Source: WTFY01 sp965205275 (GTDB taxonomy: Bacteria > Pseudomonadota > Gammaproteobacteria > UBA4575). Taken from it: 64,000 bases of DNA. Positions 28,168 through 37,598 of this stretch are shown here, piece by piece. Below the pieces are notes generated by a model that worked only from the letters and a program-made list of their open reading frames with translations, ran no database searches and was not told where the DNA came from. The position numbers were made by a program, and so were the translations under genes. The stretch spans positions 1,054,001 to 1,118,000 of the forward strand of contig OZ242168.1 in the NCBI GenBank assembly GCA_965205275.1, given 5' to 3'. The number at the start of each line of letters is the position of its first letter. Position 1 is the first letter of the stretch.

Positions 28168-29520
28168 ATGAAGTCTTCTTACAAAAGCCCAAGGTACGGC
28201 ATACCTTTCGTTCACGTTGCAACGGCCCTGTTCACGGGCATCGTGATTATCGGCGCCATATTCAACACCCTTTCCAGTAAGTCTACACCAAGCGATAGAA
28301 GTCTATCCAATGCCAATATCAGAGTAGCCTCTCTGCCACTGGTGCCGGTCGCACGCCCTGACTTTCAGGCTGCTGAAACTGACAAGCCCGATGCGCTGAC
28401 TGTAACCGAACCCCCGAAAGGCGGAAATCGCATTACAGTCGTGGTGGAAAAAGGCGACACGCTGTCCACGATTTTCAGCAAACTGGATATCTATTCCGAA
28501 TTGGCTCAAATCCTGAAGCTTGGCAAAGATGCCAGACAACTTAAAAAAATCTACCCGGGCCAGAAACTGCATTTTTCTTTGATTGACAAAAAAATCGATA
28601 ATCTGGAGTTCGAAAAAAATCTGACAAGCTCACTGGTATTTTACAGGGATAGGGATTCTTTTGCTGTTGAAGAATTGAACCGGAAGCTGGACGAGATATC
28701 ACAGGTAGCCAGCGGAAAGATCAAAAACTCGCTGTTTCTTACAGGACAAAAAGCCGGAATGTCCGATGCGCTGATCATGGACCTGGCACACATATTCGGA
28801 TGGGATATAGATTTCGCACTTGATATACGTGAAGGCGATAGCTTTACTGTCCTGTACGAAAAACTTTATCTGAATGGCGAGGAAGTTGAAGATGGCAATA
28901 TTATCGCCGCCGAGTTTATCAACAACGGAAGTGCTTATCGGGCGTACCGCTACACCGACAAAAATAACAAAACTGAATATTACTCTCCTGATGGCAAAAG
29001 CGTTCGCAAATCATTCCTGCGCACTCCTGTGGACCTGGCACGTATAAGCTCTTACTTTAACCTGAGAAGACGACATCCGATCCTGAATAAAATCCGCGCA
29101 CATAAAGGTGTGGATTATGCTGCAGCAACAGGTACACGGATCATGGCCACCGGTACAGGCAAAGTCATTCATCGCGGTACCAAGGGCGGGTATGGAAAAA
29201 CGATTATTTTGAGACACGGCAATATCTACACAACCTTATATGCGCATATGTCCAAGTATGCACGCGGCACCAGCGTAGGCAGCTTGGTGAAACAGGGTCA
29301 GACCATAGGCTATATTGGTCGTACCGGTCTGGCGACCGGCCCGCACCTGCATTATGAATTTCGTATCCACGGCGTGCATCGCAATCCATTGAAAGTGAAG
29401 CTGCCCGGCACAAAACCACTTCCGGATTCAGAGATGGACCGTTTCCAGGTCGCGATACAGCCCCTGGTCGTACAACTTGATGCCTACACGCAAAACAGAC
29501 TGGCCATGCAGGACCTGTAG
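28168..29520 (+). CDS. mepM: M23 peptidoglycan endopeptidase with LysM-like region
   Basis: A 450-residue membrane-anchored endopeptidase that cuts peptide crosslinks to let the wall grow. An N-terminal signal anchor (about residues 14-36) precedes a LysM/OapA-like segment ('VEKGDTLSTIFSKLDI' and 'YPGQKLHF'), then the M23 domain with zinc ligands in 'HKGVDYAAATG' and 'GPHLHYEFRIHG'. The order tyrS < > mepM > anmK is conserved. It acts in the periplasm. The gene symbol follows the E. coli homologue. Confidence 0.88.
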   Translation: MKSSYKSPRYGIPFVHVATALFTGIVIIGAIFNTLSSKSTPSDRSLSNANIRVASLPLVPVARPDFQAAETDKPDALTVTEPPKGGNRITVVVEKGDTLSTIFSKLDIYSELAQILKLGKDARQLKKIYPGQKLHFSLIDKKIDNLEFEKNLTSSLVFYRDRDSFAVEELNRKLDEISQVASGKIKNSLFLTGQKAGMSDALIMDLAHIFGWDIDFALDIREGDSFTVLYEKLYLNGEEVEDGNIIAAEFINNGSAYRAYRYTDKNNKTEYYSPDGKSVRKSFLRTPVDLARISSYFNLRRRHPILNKIRAHKGVDYAAATGTRIMATGTGKVIHRGTKGGYGKTIILRHGNIYTTLYAHMSKYARGTSVGSLVKQGQTIGYIGRTGLATGPHLHYEFRIHGVHRNPLKVKLPGTKPLPDSEMDRFQVAIQPLVVQLDAYTQNRLAMQDL

Positions 29521-29589
29521 CCCTGTTTTCGGAATCTATCCAAATACAGCAGACAGTATGCCTGGACGGGGCATAGCGTTTTCAAATCT

Positions 29590-30702
29590 ATGCCCAGGCT
29601 GTTCATCGGACTCATGTCTGGCACCAGTGTGGATGCCATTGATGCTGTTCTCATGGATTTTTCAAAATCCGATTCCCACGTTGTTACACACTTCAGCCAG
29701 ACCATACACCAAGACCTGAAAAATGAGATTAATCGTATAATCTCAAGACGAGTCTGGCCGCAGGACATCGAAAAGCCGGATCGGCAGTTTGCACAGGCCT
29801 CTTCAGAAGCCGTACATCACCTGCTAGCCAAGGCATCCGCCCAAGCGAGTCAAATAGTGGCCATTGGCAGCCATGGGCAAACGGTTTTTCATGATCCTGC
29901 CGGTATGCCGCCGGGCTCCATTCAAATTGGCAATGCCAGACAAATTGCAGATGTAACAGGCATTCAGACCATTGGGAATTTTCGTCAGGCGGATATTGAT
30001 GCCGGGGGCCAGGGCGCACCTTTAGCTTGTGCGTATCATGAAAGATTGTTCAGAAATGAACAGGAAAACCGGGCAATCATTAATCTGGGCGGCATTGCCA
30101 ACATTACACTGTTGCCTGCAGACCAGTCACTGGATATCACCGGTTTCGATACGGGCCCTGCAAACACATTATCCGATGCCTGGATCCAGAAATACCAGGA
30201 CCTGGATTTTGATCAGAATGGTGCCTGGGCACAAACCGGAACAGTGAATCAGGATTTATTGTGTTTGATGCTCGAAGATTCATATTTCAAACAGCCACCC
30301 CCCAAATCTACTGGTCGCGAAAAGTTTAATCTTGTCTGGCTGCAGTACATGCTTGATCAGTATGCAGAACCTGTAGCAGAAAAGGATGTGCAGGCTACAC
30401 TGGCTGAACTCACCGTACAGTCCATTGCAAAGGCAATACACACCCAGACACCGCACACATCGCGCATTTTACTGTGTGGAGGAGGAAGCTATAACACCTA
30501 TCTGGTAGGCCGGCTTGAACATGCTGTGCAGGGTATTCCTGTCGAATGTACCAGCACATACGGAGTTTCAGAAAAATGGCTGGAAGCCATGGCATTTGCC
30601 TGGCTTGCCAGACGAACCCTGGAAGGAAAACCAGGCAACATTCCAAGTGTCACCGGTGCCAGCAAAGAAGTTATTCTGGGCAACCTGTATAAACCAGGCT
30701 GA
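29590..30702 (+). CDS. anmK: Anhydro-N-acetylmuramic acid kinase
   Basis: A 370-residue AnmK. It opens and phosphorylates 1,6-anhydro-MurNAc from peptidoglycan turnover, in the cytoplasm. Motifs: 'IGLMSGTSVDAIDAVL' at the N-terminus, 'IGSHGQTVFHDP', 'NLGGIANITLLP' and the 'LLCGGGSYN' nucleotide site near the C-terminus. It follows mepM by 69 bases, and together they make and recycle wall fragments. A terminator lies 68 bases downstream. Confidence 0.94.
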   Translation: MPRLFIGLMSGTSVDAIDAVLMDFSKSDSHVVTHFSQTIHQDLKNEINRIISRRVWPQDIEKPDRQFAQASSEAVHHLLAKASAQASQIVAIGSHGQTVFHDPAGMPPGSIQIGNARQIADVTGIQTIGNFRQADIDAGGQGAPLACAYHERLFRNEQENRAIINLGGIANITLLPADQSLDITGFDTGPANTLSDAWIQKYQDLDFDQNGAWAQTGTVNQDLLCLMLEDSYFKQPPPKSTGREKFNLVWLQYMLDQYAEPVAEKDVQATLAELTVQSIAKAIHTQTPHTSRILLCGGGSYNTYLVGRLEHAVQGIPVECTSTYGVSEKWLEAMAFAWLARRTLEGKPGNIPSVTGASKEVILGNLYKPG

Positions 30703-30769
30703 AGATTGATATCCAGATATCCACTCCGGTTGTTAACCAGCATGTGATTTTTCCATGCGACCTAAAGTC

Positions 30770-30795
30770 AAAAGGCGCTTCATGGAGCGCCTTTT
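30770..30795. terminator. Bidirectional terminator between anmK and erpA
   Basis: AAAAGGCGCT (30770-30779) and AGCGCCTTTT (30786-30795) form a 10-bp stem with a 6-base loop and A/T tails on both sides. It lies between convergent anmK and erpA and can stop both. Confidence 0.85.
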
Positions 30796-30819
30796 GATAA
30801 GCCATCGGGTCAGTTAGGT

Positions 30820-31200
30820 TCAGCCTGGTGAGAATGAAGAGCCACAACCACAGGTGGTTTGCGCATTGGGATTGCGAATGACAAACTGGGCACCTTCCAG
30901 CCCTTCCGTGTAATCAATCTCCGCGCCCATCAAATATTGAATGCTCATAGGATCCACCAGTAATGTGATCCCGCAGTTTTCAACTGAAGTATCACCATCC
31001 TGCAGATTTTCATCAAAGGTAAATCCGTACTGGAACCCGGAACACCCGCCGCCGCTTACAAATACACGAAGCTTCAGGTCTTGATTGTCTTCTTCCTGTA
31101 TGAGCTGCCTTACCTTGTTTGCAGCTGCATCAGTAAATATCAAAGATGCAGGAGGTGCAGTTTCCAAGGATGCAGGGGATGCGATTTCTATTGCAGACAT
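30820..31200 (-). CDS. erpA: Iron-sulfur cluster insertion protein ErpA
   Basis: A 126-residue A-type carrier passing Fe-S clusters to apo-enzymes, cytoplasmic. The three cluster cysteines are visible: one in 'SGGGCSGFQYGFTFD' and two in 'QTTCGCGSSF' at the end. The N-terminal 20 residues are a poorly conserved extension. It is near argC and the bactofilin gene on the same strand, separated from the bactofilin by about 90 bases. Confidence 0.93.
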   Translation of the reverse strand: MSAIEIASPASLETAPPASLIFTDAAANKVRQLIQEEDNQDLKLRVFVSGGGCSGFQYGFTFDENLQDGDTSVENCGITLLVDPMSIQYLMGAEIDYTEGLEGAQFVIRNPNAQTTCGCGSSFSPG

Positions 31201-31289
31201 GATTGTACTCCTGGTCGCAAAAACTGTAGTTCTATAGGCTATTAAGTACTAAACATTAATTTATTAGTCAATATCTCTAAAGTAGCCGC

Positions 31290-31679
31290 CTATGCAGTTT
31301 CTATATCTTCTGCAATGTCAGGAGGCGGCTGATACACAAGTTTTCCATTCACTTGGGCTCCTACTGCCATCCCCAGTGAATGGTAGTAGACGTTGCCATT
31401 GATCTTGGCTTCAGCCTTCAGTTCAATACTTATGCCAGCGTGCACATCCCCATGAACGGTGCCATTGATAATAATCAAGGGGCCACGTATTTCCCCTTCA
31501 ACTACGCCCTCCTCACTTACAACCAAGACACATTCGTCCTCGCATTTCGCCACAATACTCCCTTCGACAGTACCGTCTATTTGCAAGCCGCCGCCATAAT
31601 AAATGTCGCCAACAACTTTTGAGTAGGGCCCTACTAGGGTATCAATCTGAATTACCCTGAATTTTCTCTTAAGCTTCAT
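31290..31679 (-). CDS. Bactofilin (polymer-forming cytoskeletal protein)
   Basis: A 129-residue bactofilin. The beta-helix core is visible as glycine-spaced repeats ('YYGGGLQIDGTVEGSIVAK', 'GVVEGEIRGPLIIINGTVHGDV', 'AKINGNVYYHSLGMAVGAQVNGKLVYQ'). Such proteins polymerise without nucleotides at the membrane and help place wall enzymes. Its start overlaps the end of the upstream coiled-coil membrane protein gene by four bases, so the two are coupled; perhaps that protein is its membrane partner (inference). Confidence 0.9.
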   Translation of the reverse strand: MKLKRKFRVIQIDTLVGPYSKVVGDIYYGGGLQIDGTVEGSIVAKCEDECVLVVSEEGVVEGEIRGPLIIINGTVHGDVHAGISIELKAEAKINGNVYYHSLGMAVGAQVNGKLVYQPPPDIAEDIETA

Positions 31680-32434
31680 AATGACTCCTCCGACGAACCA
31701 GAGTGAAATTCAGTTTCCTTGTAGGCCTCATCCCAGTCGTAACTCACTGTAACAGGTTCTTTTTTGCTGCCGTCACGAAGTACCTTGATGTGTACGCTAC
31801 GCGGTTTAAAACTTTCAGGCAATAAAAAGCTGCCTGAAATTTTCTGAAAATATTTAAAAGAAAACCTCAACGAGGTATCGTCATTCGCCTCGCTGATATC
31901 TTTGAATACAAGTTCTTTTGGAGTGCCCTGTTGTTCCCCCTCCACAGCCAGACCAATTACACCGGAGACTTTTTCTTGCTTTTTTGGAACACCTGTTAAT
32001 ACCAGATTATAAATAAACTGATCTGCACCCCTGTCTTTGCGTAACTTAAATACCTTTACCTGTATCGCCGTGTTATCTGAACCAGGCACATAAAGTGTGC
32101 GATAAAATTTAAGTTCCTGGGTCAGCTTCAACAGCTCAGAATTCTTTTCGCGCAGCATTATTTTCATTTTTTCGGCCGCGACAATCTTAACCTTGGTTGA
32201 ACGTTCAGTTACTGCTATTTCATTTTCCAGTCTATTGTTTAATCTCTCTAATAGCCTGATTTTCTCATCTTTGTCCGTGACACTGGCAAACGTTGTCTTA
32301 TTCAGAAAAGGTATACCTGTGCTCTTTGTACCCAGCCAGAATGCGACACTTATTGAAGCCAGAAAAATTAAAGCAATCTGACTCCATGATACGAAACGTG
32401 TTACACGTTGTTTGATACGAATGCTACTTTGCAT
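31676..32434 (-). CDS. DUF6776-like membrane protein with coiled coil
   Basis: A 252-residue inner-membrane protein. One helix (about residues 17-34) is followed by a Lys/Glu-rich coiled coil (about 50-110) and a beta-rich periplasmic domain ('VKVFKLRKDRGADQFIYNLVLTGVP'). This matches proteins coded between argC and bactofilin genes in gammaproteobacteria (DUF6776). Coupled by a four-base overlap to the bactofilin, it could link the bactofilin polymer to the wall; that is inference. Confidence 0.7.
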   Translation of the reverse strand: MQSSIRIKQRVTRFVSWSQIALIFLASISVAFWLGTKSTGIPFLNKTTFASVTDKDEKIRLLERLNNRLENEIAVTERSTKVKIVAAEKMKIMLREKNSELLKLTQELKFYRTLYVPGSDNTAIQVKVFKLRKDRGADQFIYNLVLTGVPKKQEKVSGVIGLAVEGEQQGTPKELVFKDISEANDDTSLRFSFKYFQKISGSFLLPESFKPRSVHIKVLRDGSKKEPVTVSYDWDEAYKETEFHSGSSEESL

Positions 32435-32467
32435 ATCTTGATAAAAAAAACGGATGCAGGCTTTGTC

Positions 32468-33499
32468 TTACGGAAAAAGGCCTGTTTGCGTAAGACCTGA
32501 AATCTCATCAAAGCCAAACATAATGTTCATATTTTGTACCGCCTGCCCGGCTGCACCTTTTACCAGATTATCGATGACTGACAAAACCACCACCAAGTCC
32601 CCGTCATAGGGTCGCTGTACAGACAACCTGCAGTAATTAGAGCCTCGTACATGCTTTGTTTCCGGCAATACACCTTCATCCAGCACTTCAACAAAATATT
32701 CCCTGGCAAATCGCTGCTGGTAGGTTGAATTCAAGTCTACTGATCGGTCCACACCGGATACATACAAGGTGGCAAAGATACCCCGCACCATGGGAATCAG
32801 ATGCGGCGTAAACGTCAGATTCACATCGGTTGAGGTGATGCCTTGCAATTCCTGTTTGATTTCCGGCCAGTGACGATGCGCACTGATATTATATGCCTTG
32901 AAATTTTCTCCGGCCTCGCTGAATAATGCAGGTACATTCGCGCTGCGCCCAGCTCCACTTACTCCTGATTTTGCATCGGCAATTAACTGTACATGTTCCG
33001 CCAAGCCTTGCTCGAGCAATGGCAATACTCCCAGAATGATCGCCGTGGGATAACAGCCTGGATTTGCAACAAGCCGGGCCGTCTGTATTTTTTCGCGGTT
33101 CAACTCTGGCAACCCGTACACTGCTGACTGCAACAGACCCGGACATGCATGAGTCTGCTTATACCAGTACTCCCAAGTAACGGCATCTTTGATCCGGAAG
33201 TCTGCAGCCATGTCAATGACTTTAACGCCTGCATCCATCAACTCAGGCACCATATGCATGGCCGTGCCATTGGGTGCGGCAAAAAAAACACACTCACACT
33301 GCTTCAGTTCAGCCAGGTCAGGCTGGATAAATTTCAGGTCGACACGAGACGACAGGTTCGGATGTAAAGCTGCAACCGGTTTGCCGGCTTCGCCTCGTGA
33401 AGTTACAGCCCGAACACTGACCTGGGAATGGGCTGCAAGAATACGCAGCAATTCTGCACCGGTATATCCCGTCCCACCTACAATCCCGATTGAAATCAT
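32468..33499 (-). CDS. argC: N-acetyl-gamma-glutamyl-phosphate reductase
   Basis: A 343-residue ArgC, third step of arginine synthesis. The NADP-binding start 'IGIVGGTGYTGAELLRIL' and the catalytic Cys in 'VANPGCYPTAIILG' are present, with 'SAHRHWPEI' (catalytic His region) later. Length fits. It lies upstream of the membrane-protein/bactofilin pair on the same strand and is divergent from the ClC gene. Confidence 0.95.
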   Translation of the reverse strand: MISIGIVGGTGYTGAELLRILAAHSQVSVRAVTSRGEAGKPVAALHPNLSSRVDLKFIQPDLAELKQCECVFFAAPNGTAMHMVPELMDAGVKVIDMAADFRIKDAVTWEYWYKQTHACPGLLQSAVYGLPELNREKIQTARLVANPGCYPTAIILGVLPLLEQGLAEHVQLIADAKSGVSGAGRSANVPALFSEAGENFKAYNISAHRHWPEIKQELQGITSTDVNLTFTPHLIPMVRGIFATLYVSGVDRSVDLNSTYQQRFAREYFVEVLDEGVLPETKHVRGSNYCRLSVQRPYDGDLVVVLSVIDNLVKGAAGQAVQNMNIMFGFDEISGLTQTGLFP

Positions 33500-33602
33500 A
33501 TTTACTGGCCTTGTATGTCAACCCTGTGCATCATACAAGATTAATGCAATGAGCCAACAGTCAAACGCATAAGCTTCCGTCAGCTCTGGCATAATCCCGG
33601 GT

Positions 33603-35354
33603 ATGAAAAAGGAATCGCCGATCAGAAGTTTCATCCAGAATGCACTGGAAAACCTGCGTTTGCGCACCTCACGGCCCGACGCACTGATCCAGTCAGCGGT
33701 TTTAAGTGTAATTGCCGGACTCATGACAGGTCTGGTCATTGTTTCCTTCCGGCTCCTTATTGAAGCCATGCAACGGTTTATCCTGCCGGAGGGCAAGCCG
33801 GGAATTTTTGAAGGACTGCCGACTAGTATTCGTATCGTAGTGCCCGTAGCCGGCGCTCTTCTTATTGCGCTGGTGTTTAAAATCTGGGCCAAAGGCGAAC
33901 ATCCTGTGGGGGTGTTGCACGTTATGAAACGGCTGTCCTATAACCAGGGCTACCTGCATCTGCGGGGCTTGATTCTGCAATATACCGGAGCTGCGATCGC
34001 CATTATCTCAGGACAATCACTTGGACGCGAAGGGCCGGCCATTCACCTGGGGGCTGCAACCAGCAGTATACTGGGGCAACAACTGGGCCTTCCCAACAAT
34101 ACGATTCGTACACTCGTTGCCTGTGGAACTGCAGCCGGGATTGGCGCATCTTTCAATACACCCCTGGCCGGCGTGATCTTTGCGCTGGAAGTGGTGATGA
34201 TGGAATACACATTAGCCAGTTTTCTACCCGTCATTTTGGCCGCAGTAAGTGCTACAGCTGTTTCCCGCGCGGTGTTCGGTGGCGAGGCCGCATTTTCAGT
34301 GCCAAACTTTCAGTTCATCACATTGCTGGAACTCCCCTATGTGATGCTGCTGGGAGTGGTCACCGGTTTCGTAGCGTTCATCTTTATTTATCTGACAAGA
34401 ATTTCTGCCAAGGCAGGCAAAAAAATGCCAGTCTGGACAAGATTCCTGCTTGCAGGCTCCATTACCGGAGTCCTGGCAGTGTTTGCTCCACAAATTATGG
34501 GCATTGGGTATGACACAGCAAGCAGTATCCTGACCAGTAATATCGGATTTACTTTACTGCTTACGATATTTGCAGCCAAGCTTGTTGCTACAGCATGCAG
34601 CGTTGGCCTCGGACTGCCTGCAGGACTCATCGGTCCTACTTTTATTATCGGGGCATGTTTAGGTGGCATCATGGGCATGTTGGCGCAACCGGTCTTTCCC
34701 GAACTGTCCTCTTCCCCCGGCATGTATGCCCTGATCGGGATGGGTGCCATGATGGGTGCGACCCTGCAAGCCCCCCTTGCAGCATTAACAGCCGTATTTG
34801 AATTAACCAGTAACCCGAACGTAATTCTTCCCGGAATGCTGGCAATCGTCACCGCTCAACTGACTGCAAGCCAGTTATTTGGTCAGCACTCCATATACAG
34901 AACGCTCATGCGATTGCGTGGAATGGACTATCGCCACAACCCGATGGTGCAGGCATTAAGACAGGTCGGTGTGGCCAACATTATGAATCGAAATGTACAA
35001 TGCAGCGCGCAGATTATTACACCTGAGCAGGCAAAAACTCTGGTGGGAACCGGAACAGAGTGGATTGTCATTGAAGAAGACGAGCCAGTTTCAATACTGC
35101 CAACGACAGACCTGGAAAATTTTTTGACGGAAAATAAAGAAATCGAGGCGTCTGAAATCAACCTGATGGAAATTCCCGCCAAACGTTTGCAGGCAAGCTA
35201 TATTGATTTGCGGGCAACCGTAGATTCTGCGCGTGAGCAGTTTCTTGAAGAAAATGCGGAGGCCTTATGCATTCGCAGCACAACTGCATCCGGTACGACA
35301 AGAATCTACGGGGTGCTGACCCGGGGACATTTCAGGAATTTATATTTCACATAA
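33603..35354 (+). CDS. ClC-type chloride channel or transporter
   Basis: A 583-residue ClC protein. The membrane domain shows 'GQSLGREGPAIHLGAA' (the Glu in GREGP is the gating/proton Glu) and 'GLPAGLIGPTFIIGA' before about residue 430, then a C-terminal cytosolic domain of about 150 residues ('VGVANIMNRNVQC...') that looks like a degenerate CBS pair. ClC proteins move chloride, as channels or H+/Cl- exchangers. Divergent from argC, with hemJ downstream. Confidence 0.9.
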   Translation: MKKESPIRSFIQNALENLRLRTSRPDALIQSAVLSVIAGLMTGLVIVSFRLLIEAMQRFILPEGKPGIFEGLPTSIRIVVPVAGALLIALVFKIWAKGEHPVGVLHVMKRLSYNQGYLHLRGLILQYTGAAIAIISGQSLGREGPAIHLGAATSSILGQQLGLPNNTIRTLVACGTAAGIGASFNTPLAGVIFALEVVMMEYTLASFLPVILAAVSATAVSRAVFGGEAAFSVPNFQFITLLELPYVMLLGVVTGFVAFIFIYLTRISAKAGKKMPVWTRFLLAGSITGVLAVFAPQIMGIGYDTASSILTSNIGFTLLLTIFAAKLVATACSVGLGLPAGLIGPTFIIGACLGGIMGMLAQPVFPELSSSPGMYALIGMGAMMGATLQAPLAALTAVFELTSNPNVILPGMLAIVTAQLTASQLFGQHSIYRTLMRLRGMDYRHNPMVQALRQVGVANIMNRNVQCSAQIITPEQAKTLVGTGTEWIVIEEDEPVSILPTTDLENFLTENKEIEASEINLMEIPAKRLQASYIDLRATVDSAREQFLEENAEALCIRSTTASGTTRIYGVLTRGHFRNLYFT

Positions 35355-35381
35355 ACTGCAAATATTCAAATCAAACCCATC

Positions 35382-35801
35382 ATGCTCTGGATAAAGGCCT
35401 TTCATATTATTTTTATCACTACCTGGTTTGCGGGCCTGTTCTATCTGCCGCGCTTGTTTGTCTATCATGCGATGTCAGAGGACAGCGCCAGTACAGACCG
35501 TTTCAAAATCATGGAACGGAAACTGTTTTTTGGAATCATGACCCCCAGTGCAGTGCTTGCTATCCTGCTTGGAATCTGGGCACTGCATCACTTGCCAGGC
35601 TATTTATTCACTACATGGATGGTGCTGAAGCTCGTACTGGTAGGATTGCTTATCCTCTATCATATCTGGTGCGGCATCCTCATGAAAAGATTTAAAGAGG
35701 AAAAGAATCCTCACTCCCATGTATGGTATCGCTGGTTCAATGAGGCGCCTGTACTGGCCCTGGTTGCAATTGTTATACTTGTGGTCATTAAGCCATTCTG
35801 A
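35382..35801 (+). CDS. hemJ: Protoporphyrinogen oxidase HemJ
   Basis: A 139-residue membrane protein with four helices. The HemJ signatures are 'WIKAFHIIFITTWFAGLFYLPRLFVYH' at the N-terminus (His near residue 8 and the Arg-Leu-Phe turn) and the 'WMVLKLVLVGLLILYHIWC' helix later. HemJ oxidises protoporphyrinogen IX in heme synthesis in bacteria without HemG or HemY. A heme gene (hemL) is also in the window. It may be read with the ClC gene, 27 bases upstream. Confidence 0.88.
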   Translation: MLWIKAFHIIFITTWFAGLFYLPRLFVYHAMSEDSASTDRFKIMERKLFFGIMTPSAVLAILLGIWALHHLPGYLFTTWMVLKLVLVGLLILYHIWCGILMKRFKEEKNPHSHVWYRWFNEAPVLALVAIVILVVIKPF

Positions 35802-35871
35802 AAATAATTCCATCTCCCGATATCAGGTACCTGGGAACCCTGTACCCCTAAGCTGTTATATAGGCCTTACC

Positions 35872-36525
35872 ATGGCACTCGCTTTTTTCGATCTTGATGA
35901 AACCCTGCTGGCCGGGGACAGTGACTATGAATGGGGCATGTACCTCGTCTCCACAGGCAGGGTGGACGCCGCATTTTACGAAAAAGAAAACAAGCGTTTT
36001 TACAGGGAATACCGTGCAGGAAAGTTCGATATTTATGAATTCCTCAGATTTGCATTTAAACCCCTTGCAGAAAATCCGTATACGGAATTGTGTCGCTGGC
36101 GTGATGAATTCATCGATATACGAATCAAGCCAATTATCAAAGCCAAAGCCCATGACCTGATTCAGCAGCACCGTGATGCCGGAGATAATCTGGCAATCAT
36201 TACGTCCACAAACCGATTTATCGTCGAGCCCGTAAAAGAGCTCCTGCAGATTGAAGCACTCATTGCAACAGAACCCGCTCGATCAAATGGTGAGTTTACG
36301 GGTAAAGTCGAAGGCATACCCTGTTTTGGTGCAGGGAAAGTCACACGGGCCAGACAATGGGCCAAATCCAACTCGAAAACTCTGGAGGGCAGCTACTTTT
36401 ATTCAGATTCGCATAATGATCTCCCACTCCTTGAACTGGTTGACCACCCCGTTGCAGTGGATGCCGATAAAGAATTAACCGCTCATGCGGTTAAGAGCAA
36501 CTGGAAACGTCTGAGCCTGAAGTAA
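35872..36525 (+). CDS. HAD-IB family phosphatase
   Basis: A 217-residue HAD phosphatase of the SerB-like IB type. Motif I is 'FFDLDETLLAGDSD' (nucleophile Asp), motif II lies in 'NLAIITSTNRFIVEP', and motifs III/IV in 'GKVTRARQWA' and 'YFYSDSHNDLPLLELV'. I choose ATG 35872 (MALAFFDLDE); a longer frame begins inside hemJ and is not supported. Substrate is unknown; candidates are phosphoserine-like or histidinol-phosphate-like monoesters. Confidence 0.82.
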   Translation: MALAFFDLDETLLAGDSDYEWGMYLVSTGRVDAAFYEKENKRFYREYRAGKFDIYEFLRFAFKPLAENPYTELCRWRDEFIDIRIKPIIKAKAHDLIQQHRDAGDNLAIITSTNRFIVEPVKELLQIEALIATEPARSNGEFTGKVEGIPCFGAGKVTRARQWAKSNSKTLEGSYFYSDSHNDLPLLELVDHPVAVDADKELTAHAVKSNWKRLSLK

Positions 36526-36546
36526 TTTCTGATCAGTCAAAAGGGG

Positions 36547-37479
36547 CTAAAACGAATAACCAAACTCCTGCTTGAAACGATATTTAAACTCGTCCAGAGT
36601 AATCGTATGGTTTTGCGTGCCGTGGTGCGCAACTTTTATGGCACTTACGAGTGCTGCAATACGGCCGCTCACTTCCCAGTCCAGATCATTCATCAATCCA
36701 AATATCAGTCCGCCACGGTACGCATCTCCACAACCTGTAGGATCTTGCACCGAACCTGCCCAAACCACCGGGATTTCGATAGTGCTGCCCTTTACATATA
36801 TGACAGAACCCTCACCCCCGCGAGTCACAACCATGGCCAGAATACGTTCGGCAATCTGTTTAATGCTCAACCCGGTCCGTTCCTGTAACAACTGTGATTC
36901 GTAATCGTTTACACAGATGTAGCTGGCCTGCTCAATAAACGACAACAATTCATCGCCATTAAACATGGGCAGTCCCTGGCCCGGGTCAAAAATAAACGGG
37001 ATGCCCGCTTCATGACACTGCCTGGCATGTTGAACCATTCCATCTTTACCGTCGGGAGCAATGATGGCAAGGCTGACACCTGCTTCAGTGGGTACATCAT
37101 TTGCGTGTGAACAACTCATGGCTCCAGGATGAAATGCAGTAATCTGATTGTCATCAAGATCGGTCGTAACAAATGCCTGCGCGGTATATTCATCGGCTAT
37201 CTTTTTGATATACCTCTGGCTCATTCCGCACTGATTGATCCAGTCAGAATATGGCTCAAAGTCCTGCCCTGCAGTCGCCATTGCATAGCCATCCCCTCCC
37301 AGCAAATGCAGGTTATATGCGATATTGCCTGCACAGCCTCCAAATTCGCGACGTATTTGTGGCACCATGAATGAAACATTCAGGATATGCACTTTCTCGG
37401 GCAGGATGTGCTCTTTGAATCGACCTGGAAATACCATAATGGTATCGTAGGCAAGAGAACCGCAGATCAGGGCCGACAT
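36547..37479 (-). CDS. PfkB-family sugar or nucleoside kinase
   Basis: A 310-residue ribokinase-fold kinase. The N-terminal 'GSLAYDTIM' and 'EFGGCAGNIAYNLHLLGGDG' and the C-terminal 'QDPTGCGDAYRGGLIFGLM' (Asp in GDA is the catalytic base) are present. The closest named group is adenosine kinase-like, but substrate cannot be told from motifs. It is divergent from the class II aldolase gene. Confidence 0.85.
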   Translation of the reverse strand: MSALICGSLAYDTIMVFPGRFKEHILPEKVHILNVSFMVPQIRREFGGCAGNIAYNLHLLGGDGYAMATAGQDFEPYSDWINQCGMSQRYIKKIADEYTAQAFVTTDLDDNQITAFHPGAMSCSHANDVPTEAGVSLAIIAPDGKDGMVQHARQCHEAGIPFIFDPGQGLPMFNGDELLSFIEQASYICVNDYESQLLQERTGLSIKQIAERILAMVVTRGGEGSVIYVKGSTIEIPVVWAGSVQDPTGCGDAYRGGLIFGLMNDLDWEVSGRIAALVSAIKVAHHGTQNHTITLDEFKYRFKQEFGYSF

Positions 37480-37598
37480 CGTATAGATCCTTTCATGTGC
37501 TTTTGAAATGGTTACCGTTTATTGATTGTAAAAATATCAATGGTGTTCAGGCCTGTGCAAAGTGTACCTGACAATAAAACAAAATAATTCCTGAATCC